DNA from: Sphingobium sp. CCH11-B1
GTDB lineage: Bacteria; Pseudomonadota; Alphaproteobacteria; Sphingomonadales; Sphingomonadaceae
Direction: 5' to 3'
DNA: 39,775 nt
Assembly: GCF_001556865.1 (NCBI RefSeq)
Contig: NZ_LSJY01000178.1
Location: 1 to 39,775 of the forward strand
Below the pieces are notes generated by a model. It worked only from the letters and a program-made list of their open reading frames with translations, did no database searches and was not told where the DNA came from. The number at the start of each line of letters is the position of its first letter. The stretch's first letter is position 1. Made by a program: the position numbers and the translations under genes. Positions 9,246 to 16,976 of this stretch are shown one piece after another.

Positions 9246-9259
9246 TGATAGCGCAATCA
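9246..9259. promoter_or_regulatory. LacI-type operator, copy 2 (upstream of GH43)
   Basis: TGATAGCGCAATCA, one mismatched pair from a perfect 14-base palindrome. Its centre is 98 bases from that of copy 1 in the same intergenic region, an arrangement compatible with repression by looping or with a second, upstream promoter. Confidence 0.65.
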
Positions 9260-9271
9260 TTCAGGTCTCAA

Positions 9272-9293
9272 CCGCTGGCCGCGATGGCAGCGG
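9272..9293 (-). terminator. Weak hairpin after the halogenase-like gene
   Basis: CCGCTG/CAGCGG arms with additional G-C pairs and one bulge, 16 bases past the halogenase-like stop codon; no T-tract follows. It could reduce read-through into the GH43 gene. A short palindrome also covers the stop codon itself (around 9304-9318). Low confidence. Confidence 0.3.
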
Positions 9294-9308
9294 CTGGATT
9301 GTCGCCGG

Positions 9309-10847
9309 TCAGACCGGCTGCAATCCGTGGCTCACGATCTTGTCGATGAGGTCGCGGTGGCGCGGCAGGCCCGCGCGCAATTTGGCGGTGAGGGCGGCGT
9401 TTTCGCGCATCGCCCGGCTGGCGAGCGCCGCGTCGCGGGTCAGCGCGCCGCGATCCACCTCCGTTCGGAAGCCCATGCCGTAGAGCACATATTGATAGCT
9501 GGCGACGGGAAAGACTTCCTCCACCCGGTCGAATTCCTCGTGGAAGCCGGGCGGCTGGTATTTCCACAGCAGCAGCAAGTCCTGCAGCCGGTCGGGAATG
9601 GACTGCGCGCGCACATTGTCGCGCCAGAAATCGCTGTCGGTGCGCTGGGTCAGCACATAATGGAGCTTCAGAAAGTCGACGATGCGGCCCCAGCGATAAT
9701 CCGTGGTCGCGTTGAAGCGCCGGGCGACGATGTCCATCACCTCGCGATTGGCGGGCATCTGTTCGGCGATGATCTTGGCCGACAGTTCGATGAGGACGAT
9801 GGCCGACGCCTCCAGCGGCTCCAGGAAGCCGGCGGCGAGCCCGACCGCGACGCAATTGCCCTTCCAGAAGGTTTCGCGGTGGCCCGAGCGGATCTTGATC
9901 TTGCGCGCGGACAGGCCATCGGCGGCTGGCCCGATATAGGCGCGCAGTTCGCGCTCCGCCTCTTCGTCCGAAATATGGCTGCTGGAATAGACATGGCCCG
10001 TGCCGCGCCGCGACTGGACGCCGATGTCCCAGATCCAGCCCGCGCTCTGGGCCGTGGAGATGGTGTGCGAGGCGATCGGGCTGTCGGGCGCGTCATAGGG
10101 CACCTGTATGGCGAGCGCCGTGTCGCAGAAGAGGATGTCGTTGCAGTCGCGGAAGGGGACGCCCATCGCCCCTTCGATCAGCAGCGCCCTGAAACCCGTG
10201 CAGTCGACGAACAGGTCGCCTTCGACCTCGCCGGCCTGGGTGGTGCGGATGGCGCGGATGTCGCCATTGTCGCGCATCAGCACCTGCTCCACATCGGCGA
10301 GGACGTGGCGCACGCCGAGCTTTTCGCAGCAATGCCGTTGCAGGAAGGGCGCGAACTTGCCGGCATCGAGATGATAGGCATAGTTGGCGAGCGCATCATA
10401 TTCGGCGGTCGCGATCGTCTTGGGCGCGAGGCCATCGTCGCAGATGCGCCCCTGGGAACAGACGCTGTCGCAGAAGCTGTCGTCGCCGTCGGCGGCGAGC
10501 CAGTGCGGGGCGAGGTTCACCTGGCCGAAGCTCTGGGGCAGCATCAGCGGATGATAATAGCCGTCATGCGGCGCGCCGGTGGTCCAGCGGGCGAAGCGGG
10601 CGCCCTGCTTGAAGGCGGCGTCGCATTCGCGGAAGAAGTCCGTTTCGGACACGCCCATGCGCGACAGGGTGGTGCGCAGCGTGGGCCATGTCCCTTCGCC
10701 AACGCCGATGATCGGCACGTTGGGGGATTCGACCAGGGTGACCGTGAAGTCGGCGCGTCCCTGGTGGCGGGCGGCGATGACGCCGGCGGTCAGCCATCCA
10801 GCGGTTCCGCCGCCGACGATGACGATGTTGCGGACCGGATTGACCAT
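9309..10847 (-). CDS. Flavin-dependent tryptophan halogenase-family protein
   Basis: A 512-residue FAD-dependent halogenase-like enzyme. The N-terminal GGGTAGW is the flavin-binding GxGxxG box. The catalytic Lys is Lys80 in AAFKQG and the conserved Glu is Glu346 in EPLEAS, matching positions 79 and 346 of PrnA as I recall them. The family signature GWxWxIP appears as GWIWDIG (Trp271, Trp273): the two tryptophans that bar monooxygenase activity remain but the proline is glycine. No signal peptide is seen, so it acts in the cytoplasm and needs a flavin reductase not encoded here. Homologues beside TonB receptors in sphingomonads, xanthomonads and Caulobacter have unclear native substrates; some purified relatives brominate indoles. 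It follows the receptor gene by 65 bases containing a hairpin, so it is probably co-transcribed with it. Confidence 0.92.
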   Translation of the reverse strand: MVNPVRNIVIVGGGTAGWLTAGVIAARHQGRADFTVTLVESPNVPIIGVGEGTWPTLRTTLSRMGVSETDFFRECDAAFKQGARFARWTTGAPHDGYYHPLMLPQSFGQVNLAPHWLAADGDDSFCDSVCSQGRICDDGLAPKTIATAEYDALANYAYHLDAGKFAPFLQRHCCEKLGVRHVLADVEQVLMRDNGDIRAIRTTQAGEVEGDLFVDCTGFRALLIEGAMGVPFRDCNDILFCDTALAIQVPYDAPDSPIASHTISTAQSAGWIWDIGVQSRRGTGHVYSSSHISDEEAERELRAYIGPAADGLSARKIKIRSGHRETFWKGNCVAVGLAAGFLEPLEASAIVLIELSAKIIAEQMPANREVMDIVARRFNATTDYRWGRIVDFLKLHYVLTQRTDSDFWRDNVRAQSIPDRLQDLLLLWKYQPPGFHEEFDRVEEVFPVASYQYVLYGMGFRTEVDRGALTRDAALASRAMRENAALTAKLRAGLPRHRDLIDKIVSHGLQPV

Positions 10848-10870
10848 GGGATGAGGATACCCCCGAAAAG

Positions 10871-10898
10871 GGAGGAGGTGTCAAGCGACACCCCCTCC
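10871..10898 (-). promoter_or_regulatory. Intercistronic hairpin between receptor and halogenase-like gene
   Basis: Arms 10871-10882 and 10887-10898 (12 bases, one mismatch) flank a four-base loop. It lies between the receptor stop codon and the halogenase start codon, and the following minus-strand bases lack a T-tract, so it looks like an mRNA-stability or attenuation element, giving more receptor than halogenase product. Role inferred. Confidence 0.6.
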
Positions 10899-10912
10899 AG
10901 GGCGAGACACGG

Positions 10913-13792
10913 TTAGAAGCGGTAGCGCACGCCCGCGGTGAAGCGGCGACCATAGGCATAGACATCCAGCAGCTGGTTCGAGAACCGGCCATGGGTGCTC
11001 TGCGTCTCATTGGTGACGTTGAGCGCTTCGCCAAAGACGCTGAACTGATCGGTCAGACGGATGTTCGTGCTGAGGTCGATCTGAAGCGCCGAATTGACGA
11101 AGGTCGGTTCCGCGCCGAACGCCGAGTTGTTCTGCGCCTGGCCGAACTGCGACAGATATTTGTCGCGCCAGTTGAGCGCCGTCCGGAATTCGAAACCGTT
11201 CTTGTCGTAGAAGGCCACGAGGTTCGCGGAGTTGGCGAGACCCGTCACGGCAAAGCCGCTGGTCGACAGGTCGGTTTCGTCATAGGGCTTGTTGGTTTCG
11301 ACGAAGGTGGCGTTGGCGTTGAAGCCGAAGCCGCTGTCGCCGAACACATGCTGCCAGGCCAGTTCCACGCCGCGGACGGTCGCGTCGGGACCGTTGACGC
11401 GCCGCGAGACGGTGAACTGGGCCGGCTGACCGGTCGACGGGTCGATGACGCCGTTGATGGTCGCCCGTTCCGTGCCCGCCACGATGAAGTTCGACACATT
11501 CTTGATGAAGAAGTTCACCGACGCGTAGCTGTTGCGCTGGTAATACCATTCCGCCCCGAAGTCGAAATTCTCCGCGAGATAGGGCTTGAGCGCCGGGTTG
11601 CCGCCGGTGGCGGTGAGGGCGCCCACGCGCTGGCCGCTGCCCACGTTGAGGACCGGGGTCAGGGTGTTGAGGCCCGGACGCGTCAACGTACGCGAGGCGT
11701 CAAAGCGGACGTGGAAATTGTCCGTGATTTCCAGCTTCATGTCGATGGCCGGCAGGAAGTAGGAATAGCTGCTGCTGGTCGACACCGGCTGTTCGGGCGT
11801 GAAGGCGATGGTCAGCAGCGTCGGGTCCGCCGTGCTGCCCACGATCGACGTCGGCAGGCGACCGATGCCCGCCGAGATGATCTTCGTGCTTTCCTCGCGG
11901 CCACCGGCGTTCACCTTGAAGGGCATGCCGGCGATTTCGGTGTTGAAGCTGGCGCTGATCCAGGCCGACCAGCTCTTTTCCAGGATGTTCTGGACGCTGC
12001 CGGGGTCAAGGGCGAGGTCGATCGTGCCGTTGAAGCCCGTGCAGCAGCCCGCATTGTAGCCCGGCGTGTTCGGGCCGACCCACAGGCTTTCCAGATAGGA
12101 CGAGTAGGCGCGAGCGTCATAGTTCAGCAGCACCGGAGGCAGCGAGCCGCTGAAGCCTGGAATCCAGCCCTTCGTGCTGATCGTGCCCTGGATCAGGCTG
12201 GCCGGGATCGGAACGCCGGTGGTGCGGCCCGACGGAGCTCCGTAGCCCGCATAAGCCTGCCAATAATTGTTGGCGAAGGTGTTGCGGTTCTGGAGGGAGA
12301 ATTCATCCTCCATGTAACGGCCGCCGACCTTGATGGTGAGGTCGTCCTGCTTCCAGGTCGCGCCCAGGCGGAACTGCTTGATTTCGTCGCTGTTCTTCTG
12401 CGCGGTACGGACGGTGACGTGCGATCCGATGATCGACTGGTCGGTCCAGCGGGCCTGATTGCCGGCGGGGCCGTAGGTCGTGAACTCGGGGAAAGCGTTC
12501 TTGCTGTCGCCGGTCACGCGCACGCCCAGGTTGGTGCCGAGCAGGCCACCATAACCGATGTCAGCGCCTTCGCTGCTGACCTGACCGTCGGGGTTCAGGC
12601 GGCTCTTCGAATAGCTGGCGTCGGCGTCGAAAGTGAGGTTTTCGGTGGCATCCCACTTCAGGTTCAGGCCAACCTGGTTCGTTTCCAGGATGTTCTTGTC
12701 GGTGCCGGCGGTGAAGTCGGTCGGCGTGCCGGCCTGCAGGAAGTCGGTCGTCGTGCCGTTGCTGTCCAGCGTGACGTTGCGCATGTCGCCCTGGTTGAAC
12801 CAGACGCCGAAGCCGTCGATGTCGGTCGTGACCTTCTGACGCGAATAATTGTCGTCGATCGTCAGCAGGATGTCGTCGGACGGCTGCCACTGGAAGGCGA
12901 TACGGCCGTCGATGCGTTCATCCTTGGTATAGCGCTGGTCGGCGCCATATTGCTGCTGATACCAGCCGACCACGGAGCGGCGCTGCGATGCGGCAGCCGT
13001 CGCGGAATCGGTGGGAGCGCAAGGGCCCGGCGCGGCACCGGCCAGCTGACACGGCGCGAACCGGCCGCCCTGCCAACCCGAAACATAGACGCGGTTCGTC
13101 TGCGTGTCGCGGCGGGTGTAGATGGCGTCCACCAGGATGCCCATCGTGTCGTCGGCGAAGGTGGTGCTGAACAGGCCACCCACGGTCGGCACGACCTTGC
13201 CCGATTCATCCTGGACCGAACCCGACGCGCTCATGGCGACGCGGGTGCCCGGCTTGTCGAAGGGCTTGGGATAGGAGATGTTGAGCGTGGCGCCGATCGA
13301 GCTGCTGGACAGCGACAGTTCCGGCGTCTTGTAGACCGCGAGCTGCCCCACGAAGTCCGCGCCGACCGTGGTGAAGTCGACCGAGCGGCCGCCCGAGGCG
13401 GTCGAGATGCGGCGGCCGTCGACCAGCGTTTCGTTGAAGTCGCCGCCGAAGCCACGGACGGAGATGCCCTGTGGTTCGCCGCGCGAGCCGTTACGCTGGA
13501 TCGAGACGCCCGGCAGGCGCTGCAGCGAGGCGGCGACGTTCGAGTCCGGGAACTTGCCGATGTCTTCGGCCGAGATGACATCGACGACGCCGGAGGATTC
13601 GCGCTTGATGTCGAGGTTGCGCTGGAGCGATCCGCGGATGCCGGTGACGACGATGTCGGCGTCGCTGGCTTCGGCTGCGGCCGACCCCTGCGCGAAGGCG
13701 GGCGTGGCGGCGACGAGCGCCATCAGGCTGGCCGTGGCTGCGAGCGCGACGCGGCGGCGTCCGGCGGAAATGTCTATGGGACTGTAACTCAT
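10913..13792 (-). CDS. TonB-dependent outer-membrane receptor 1
   Basis: A 959-residue receptor with signal peptide (ATASLMALVAATPAFAQ), a TonB-box-like DIVVTGIRG segment (about 45), a plug domain with FPDSNVAASLQRLPGVSI and an SVRGFGG region, then a 22-strand-type barrel ending AGVRYRF with the C-terminal aromatic residue expected for Bam recognition. It matches the large proteobacterial TonB receptor group that imports oligosaccharides. ATG 13792 is chosen because GGGGAGGA precedes it and the signal peptide follows directly. Its promoter contains an operator copy, and it is divergent from the SapC-like gene. The halogenase-like gene is downstream. The ligand is probably an arabinoxylan-derived oligosaccharide, judged from context only. 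Confidence 0.95.
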   Translation of the reverse strand: MSYSPIDISAGRRRVALAATASLMALVAATPAFAQGSAAAEASDADIVVTGIRGSLQRNLDIKRESSGVVDVISAEDIGKFPDSNVAASLQRLPGVSIQRNGSRGEPQGISVRGFGGDFNETLVDGRRISTASGGRSVDFTTVGADFVGQLAVYKTPELSLSSSSIGATLNISYPKPFDKPGTRVAMSASGSVQDESGKVVPTVGGLFSTTFADDTMGILVDAIYTRRDTQTNRVYVSGWQGGRFAPCQLAGAAPGPCAPTDSATAAASQRRSVVGWYQQQYGADQRYTKDERIDGRIAFQWQPSDDILLTIDDNYSRQKVTTDIDGFGVWFNQGDMRNVTLDSNGTTTDFLQAGTPTDFTAGTDKNILETNQVGLNLKWDATENLTFDADASYSKSRLNPDGQVSSEGADIGYGGLLGTNLGVRVTGDSKNAFPEFTTYGPAGNQARWTDQSIIGSHVTVRTAQKNSDEIKQFRLGATWKQDDLTIKVGGRYMEDEFSLQNRNTFANNYWQAYAGYGAPSGRTTGVPIPASLIQGTISTKGWIPGFSGSLPPVLLNYDARAYSSYLESLWVGPNTPGYNAGCCTGFNGTIDLALDPGSVQNILEKSWSAWISASFNTEIAGMPFKVNAGGREESTKIISAGIGRLPTSIVGSTADPTLLTIAFTPEQPVSTSSSYSYFLPAIDMKLEITDNFHVRFDASRTLTRPGLNTLTPVLNVGSGQRVGALTATGGNPALKPYLAENFDFGAEWYYQRNSYASVNFFIKNVSNFIVAGTERATINGVIDPSTGQPAQFTVSRRVNGPDATVRGVELAWQHVFGDSGFGFNANATFVETNKPYDETDLSTSGFAVTGLANSANLVAFYDKNGFEFRTALNWRDKYLSQFGQAQNNSAFGAEPTFVNSALQIDLSTNIRLTDQFSVFGEALNVTNETQSTHGRFSNQLLDVYAYGRRFTAGVRYRF

Positions 13793-13937
13793 GATCCTCC
13801 CCTTGGTCACTTGCGTCTCGCATGGACACCGCCGCACCATTGCTGCGGTGAACCTCTTGTTCGAACAGGGGGGAGTTGCTTCCGCCTATGCAGGCAGATT
13901 TCATCATCCTCCCGGCTCTTCTTTTTTTCTGAGAGAA

Positions 13938-13966
13938 ATGTTAGCGCTATCGAAACAGGCGATCAA
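13938..13966 (-). promoter_or_regulatory. Predicted promoter of TonB receptor 1
   Basis: On the minus strand, -35 TTGATC (13961-13966), exactly 17 bases, then -10 TAACAT (13938-13943), giving a start near 13931 and a leader of about 139 bases. The operator fills the last ten spacer bases and runs into the -10. The AT-rich block at 13970-13980 could serve a divergent promoter for the SapC-like gene, but no good -35 was found for it. Confidence 0.65.
13939..13952. promoter_or_regulatory. LacI-type operator, copy 3 (receptor 1 / SapC divergon)
   Basis: TGTTAGCGCTATCG; perfect TAGCGCTA core with one unmatched outer pair. It sits between the divergent receptor and SapC-like genes, so one bound repressor could affect both directions. 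Confidence 0.75.
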
Positions 13967-14074
13967 GCGAAATTATATAGGATATGGTGGCGAGGCGGAA
14001 AAGCAGTTACGCCTCTAGGAAATGCTGGGATTCGCGCCGTGAACCAAGAGGCGCGGGACAGGAATGGAGAGGGT

Positions 14075-14758
14075 ATGGAGACGCTGGAACTGGTGAATAG
14101 TGGCGCGCATGCCACAGTGCGGATGCGGCCCGCGCACAGGGGGGCGAGCGCATTCGTCCGGGTCGTGCTGGGCGAATTCGCCGCCGCGTCGGCCGCCTGC
14201 CCGCTGCTGTTTTCCAAACATGCCGAAACCGGCGCCTTCTATGCCGGCGCGCTGATGGGCTTTGCGGAAGGCGAGGACCTGACGCTGTCCCCCGACGAGC
14301 GACCGGCGTTCCAGCCGCTGGAGGCGGCACGGGAAGGCTTCTTCGCCACGGGCGAGAATATCGCACTGGACCCTGCCCATGCGCGCTTTGCGGCAGCGGA
14401 CGGCGAATCGCTGTTCGACGCGCAGGGACAGCCGACCGCGGCGCTGAAGGCGGTACAGCAGGCGCTGGGCCGGTTGATGACGGACGGGCCGGCGACCGAC
14501 GCCTTCATCGCCGCGCTGCTGGCCCGTCGCCTGATCGAGCCGATCGATATCGCGCTCAATTTCGACGATGGCGAGCGGCTGCGGCTGGAGGGGCTTTACA
14601 CGGTCAGCCTGGATGCGCTGGGCGACCTGGACGACGCGGCGGCGCTGTCGCTGTTCCGGGCCGGGCATTTGCAGTTCGCCTATATGATGGCGGCGTCGTT
14701 GCAGCATATCCCGCTAATGGCGCGCCGCCGCAACGCTCGCCTGGCCGTGCCGGCCTGA
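14075..14758 (+). CDS. SapC family protein
   Basis: A 227-residue protein without a signal peptide or membrane segment, matching the SapC family in its N-terminal FVRVVLGEFAAASAACPLLF region, the central segment with ARFAAADGESLFD, and the C-terminal LFRAGHLQFAYMM region. Despite the name, which comes from an S-layer-linked gene, the molecular function is not known. In several alphaproteobacteria and xanthomonads it accompanies a TonB receptor, a halogenase-like protein and a cupin-like protein, as here. I chose the ATG at 14075 with GGAGAG just upstream; the much longer in-frame opening on its 5' side is antisense to the receptor gene and not a real extension. The cupin-like gene starts 16 bases after its stop codon, so they form an operon. 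Confidence 0.88.
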   Translation: METLELVNSGAHATVRMRPAHRGASAFVRVVLGEFAAASAACPLLFSKHAETGAFYAGALMGFAEGEDLTLSPDERPAFQPLEAAREGFFATGENIALDPAHARFAAADGESLFDAQGQPTAALKAVQQALGRLMTDGPATDAFIAALLARRLIEPIDIALNFDDGERLRLEGLYTVSLDALGDLDDAAALSLFRAGHLQFAYMMAASLQHIPLMARRRNARLAVPA

Positions 14759-14774
14759 AGCCGGGGACCGGGCC

Positions 14775-15788
14775 ATGTCCGCGACCGCCGCCGCCGTGCA
14801 GGAGATCGCCGCCCGCGATGTGCCGGGCCGGGAAGGATTGCGCGCCCTGGCCGAGGCCGGGCAGCCGGTGGCGATCCGGGGGCTGGGCGATGGCTGGCCG
14901 GCGGTGGTCGCCGCGCGCGAAGGCGATGCCGCGGCGCTTGCCTATGTCGGGCGATTCGACGCGGGCCTGACCGCCGAATATTTCTCCGGGGATGCAGCAC
15001 TCGCCGGACGCTATCATTATGGCGACGGGCCGGGGGGCTTCAACTTCGTGCGCGAACCCCTGAGCGTCGCCGATGCGCTCGAACGGATCGCCGCCAACGC
15101 GGCGGGCGAGGGCACCGGCTATATGGGGTCTCTGCCGGAGGAGACCTATTTCCCCGGTTTCGCGCAGGAAAATGGCTGTCCCTTGCTGGGGCCGGAGGTG
15201 CGGCCCCGGCTGTGGCTGGGCAACCGGTCCACCGTCGCCTGCCATTACGACATCTATGACAATATCGCCTGCGTGGTGGCGGGACGGCGGCGCTTCACCC
15301 TCTATCCGCCCGATGCCATCGGTGACCTTTATGTCGGGCCGATCGACCACACTCTGTCTGGCCAGCCGGTGTCGATGGCGGCGGCCGATCCCGACAATCC
15401 CGCCTATCCGCGCTTTGCACGGGCGCGGGAACGGGCGGTGCGCGTGCTGCTGGAGCCGGGCGACGCACTCTACATGCCAAAGCTCTGGTGGCACGAGGTC
15501 GAGGCGCTGGGGCGGGTCAATATCCTGGTCAATTACTGGTGGGACGCGTTCCGGGCCGGGCCGGATTCGCCGCATACCGCGATGCTGCTGGCGATGATCG
15601 CGGTGGCGGAGCGGCCCGCGCCCGAGCGGGCGGCGTGGCGCGCCTTCTTCGACCATTATGTCTTTCGCCCCGACGGCCACCCGCTGGCGCACATGCCCGA
15701 AGAGAAGCACGGCGTGCTGGGGCCGCTGGCGGCGGGGAATTACGGGCGCCTCCGCACATTGGTGATGCGGCTGCTGCGCGGGGCGTGA
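14775..15788 (+). CDS. Cupin-like / JmjC-fold domain protein
   Basis: A 337-residue soluble protein of the cupin-8/JmjC-like group. The double-stranded beta-helix has a complete metal-binding triad: His157 and Asp159 in CHYD, and His240 in LWWHEV. RRRFTLYPP after the first motif resembles the region of FIH-type dioxygenases that precedes the co-substrate pocket. This suggests an Fe(II)/2-oxoglutarate-dependent hydroxylase, although activity has not been shown here. ATG 14775 lies 16 bases after the SapC-like stop codon and the next esterase gene begins 23 bases on. Its position beside SapC-like, halogenase-like and TonB receptor genes recurs in related bacteria (often annotated pass1-like). 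A target among cell-envelope proteins is speculative. Confidence 0.88.
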   Translation: MSATAAAVQEIAARDVPGREGLRALAEAGQPVAIRGLGDGWPAVVAAREGDAAALAYVGRFDAGLTAEYFSGDAALAGRYHYGDGPGGFNFVREPLSVADALERIAANAAGEGTGYMGSLPEETYFPGFAQENGCPLLGPEVRPRLWLGNRSTVACHYDIYDNIACVVAGRRRFTLYPPDAIGDLYVGPIDHTLSGQPVSMAAADPDNPAYPRFARARERAVRVLLEPGDALYMPKLWWHEVEALGRVNILVNYWWDAFRAGPDSPHTAMLLAMIAVAERPAPERAAWRAFFDHYVFRPDGHPLAHMPEEKHGVLGPLAAGNYGRLRTLVMRLLRGA

Positions 15789-15811
15789 GGCAGGATCAAC
15801 AGGGAGAGACC

Positions 15812-16882
15812 ATGACCAGGACCGTCAAAGCGGCGCTCGCGATCGCCGCCCTTGCCGCGACAGCCCAGCCCGCCGCCGCGCAGGCAGGCGCCCAAAGGCC
15901 GCCGGCCGTCGCGGAGGCGGGATCGTTCACGATCGAACGGATCAAGGTCCGTGCGCCCTCGATCGCCGGCAATCTGGAGGGGAATGCCGCCGACCGCGAC
16001 GTGCTGGTGGTGCTGCCGCCAAGCTACAGGACGCACCCGGAGCGGCGCTATCCCGTCGTCTATACGCTGCACGGCTATACGCTGAGCGCGGAGGATTGGC
16101 GGGGCTACCTGAACCTGCCGCACACGGCGCAGGCTGCGCTGGCGCAGGGCGGGCGCGAGATGATCCTGGTGCTGCCCGATTCCAAGACGGTGCATAACGG
16201 GTCGATGTATTCGCGGTCGGAAACCACTGGCGATTTCGAGACCTTCATCGCCCGCGACCTGGTCGCCTATATGGACGGGCACTACCGGACCCTGGTGCGG
16301 CGCGAGAGCCGGGGCCTTGCGGGGCATTCGATGGGCGGGTACGGGACCAGCCGGATCGGGATGAAATATCCCGACATGTTCAGCGCGCTCTACATCATGA
16401 GTCCCTGCTGCCTGTCGGTGCGGACGCTGGCGCCGGTGGACGCGGCGGGCATGAAGATGTTGGAAGCGCTCAAGTCGCCCGCCGATTCGGCCGGCTTGTC
16501 CTTCGGGCAGCGGGCTCAGCTGGCGACGGCTTCGGCATGGTCGCCCAATCCGGCAAATCCGCCGCTCTACCTCGACCTGCCGGTCAAGGAAGGGGTGGCC
16601 CAGCCGAACGTGCTGGCGAAATGGGCGGCCAATGCGCCGCTCGCCTTTGTCGACCAATATGCCGGCAACCTGCGCCGCTACAAGGCGATCGCGATCGATG
16701 TCGGCGACAAGGACGGGTTGAAGGAGGATGCGCAGAGCCTGCACGATCTGCTCGACCGCTATCACATCGCCAACAGCTTCGAGATTTACGAGGGCGATCA
16801 TGGCAACCGGGTCACACAACGGTTCCAGGACAAGGTGATACCCTTCTTTTCGCAGCATCTGGATTTCGGGACAGCGAAATAG
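15812..16882 (+). CDS. Exported CE1-like esterase (putative esterase/feruloyl esterase family)
   Basis: A 356-residue serine esterase of the esterase-D/CE1-like type. A Sec signal peptide (AALAIAALAATAQPAAAQ) is followed by the alpha/beta-hydrolase core with YPVVYTLHGYT, the nucleophile Ser173 in GHSMGGYG, an Asp candidate in VGDKDGL and the catalytic His in EGDHGNR near the end. Such enzymes remove feruloyl or acetyl groups from xylan; which one cannot be read from sequence. AGGGAGAG precedes ATG 15812. It begins 23 bases after the cupin-like gene, so it likely joins the SapC-cupin transcript, linking that pair to polysaccharide breakdown. The next gene has its own operator-bearing upstream region. 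Confidence 0.9.
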   Translation: MTRTVKAALAIAALAATAQPAAAQAGAQRPPAVAEAGSFTIERIKVRAPSIAGNLEGNAADRDVLVVLPPSYRTHPERRYPVVYTLHGYTLSAEDWRGYLNLPHTAQAALAQGGREMILVLPDSKTVHNGSMYSRSETTGDFETFIARDLVAYMDGHYRTLVRRESRGLAGHSMGGYGTSRIGMKYPDMFSALYIMSPCCLSVRTLAPVDAAGMKMLEALKSPADSAGLSFGQRAQLATASAWSPNPANPPLYLDLPVKEGVAQPNVLAKWAANAPLAFVDQYAGNLRRYKAIAIDVGDKDGLKEDAQSLHDLLDRYHIANSFEIYEGDHGNRVTQRFQDKVIPFFSQHLDFGTAK

Positions 16883-16911
16883 ACATGCGCGCCGCTTGGG
16901 CTGCATGACTA

Positions 16912-16925
16912 TGTTAGCGTTAACA
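16912..16925. promoter_or_regulatory. LacI-type operator, copy 4 (SASA esterase promoter)
   Basis: TGTTAGCGTTAACA, a 14-base palindrome with one mismatched central pair, 52 bases before the SASA-type start codon. A possible promoter is TTGGGC (16896-16901), 19 bases, TAACAA (16921-16926), with the operator again running into the -10; the -35 is poor. Confidence 0.68.
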
Positions 16926-16976
16926 AAAGTGATTCGAGGGCAGAGCGTCAAAGCGGCCCGATGGGAGGAGACTATC

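Noticed and set aside
10991..14074. Very long plus-strand open frame antisense to TonB receptor 1, in frame with the SapC-like gene
   Set aside because: It mirrors the codon bias of the receptor gene; its translation is rich in Arg, Ala, Gly and Val with no domain, and the true SapC-like start with a ribosome site is at 14075.
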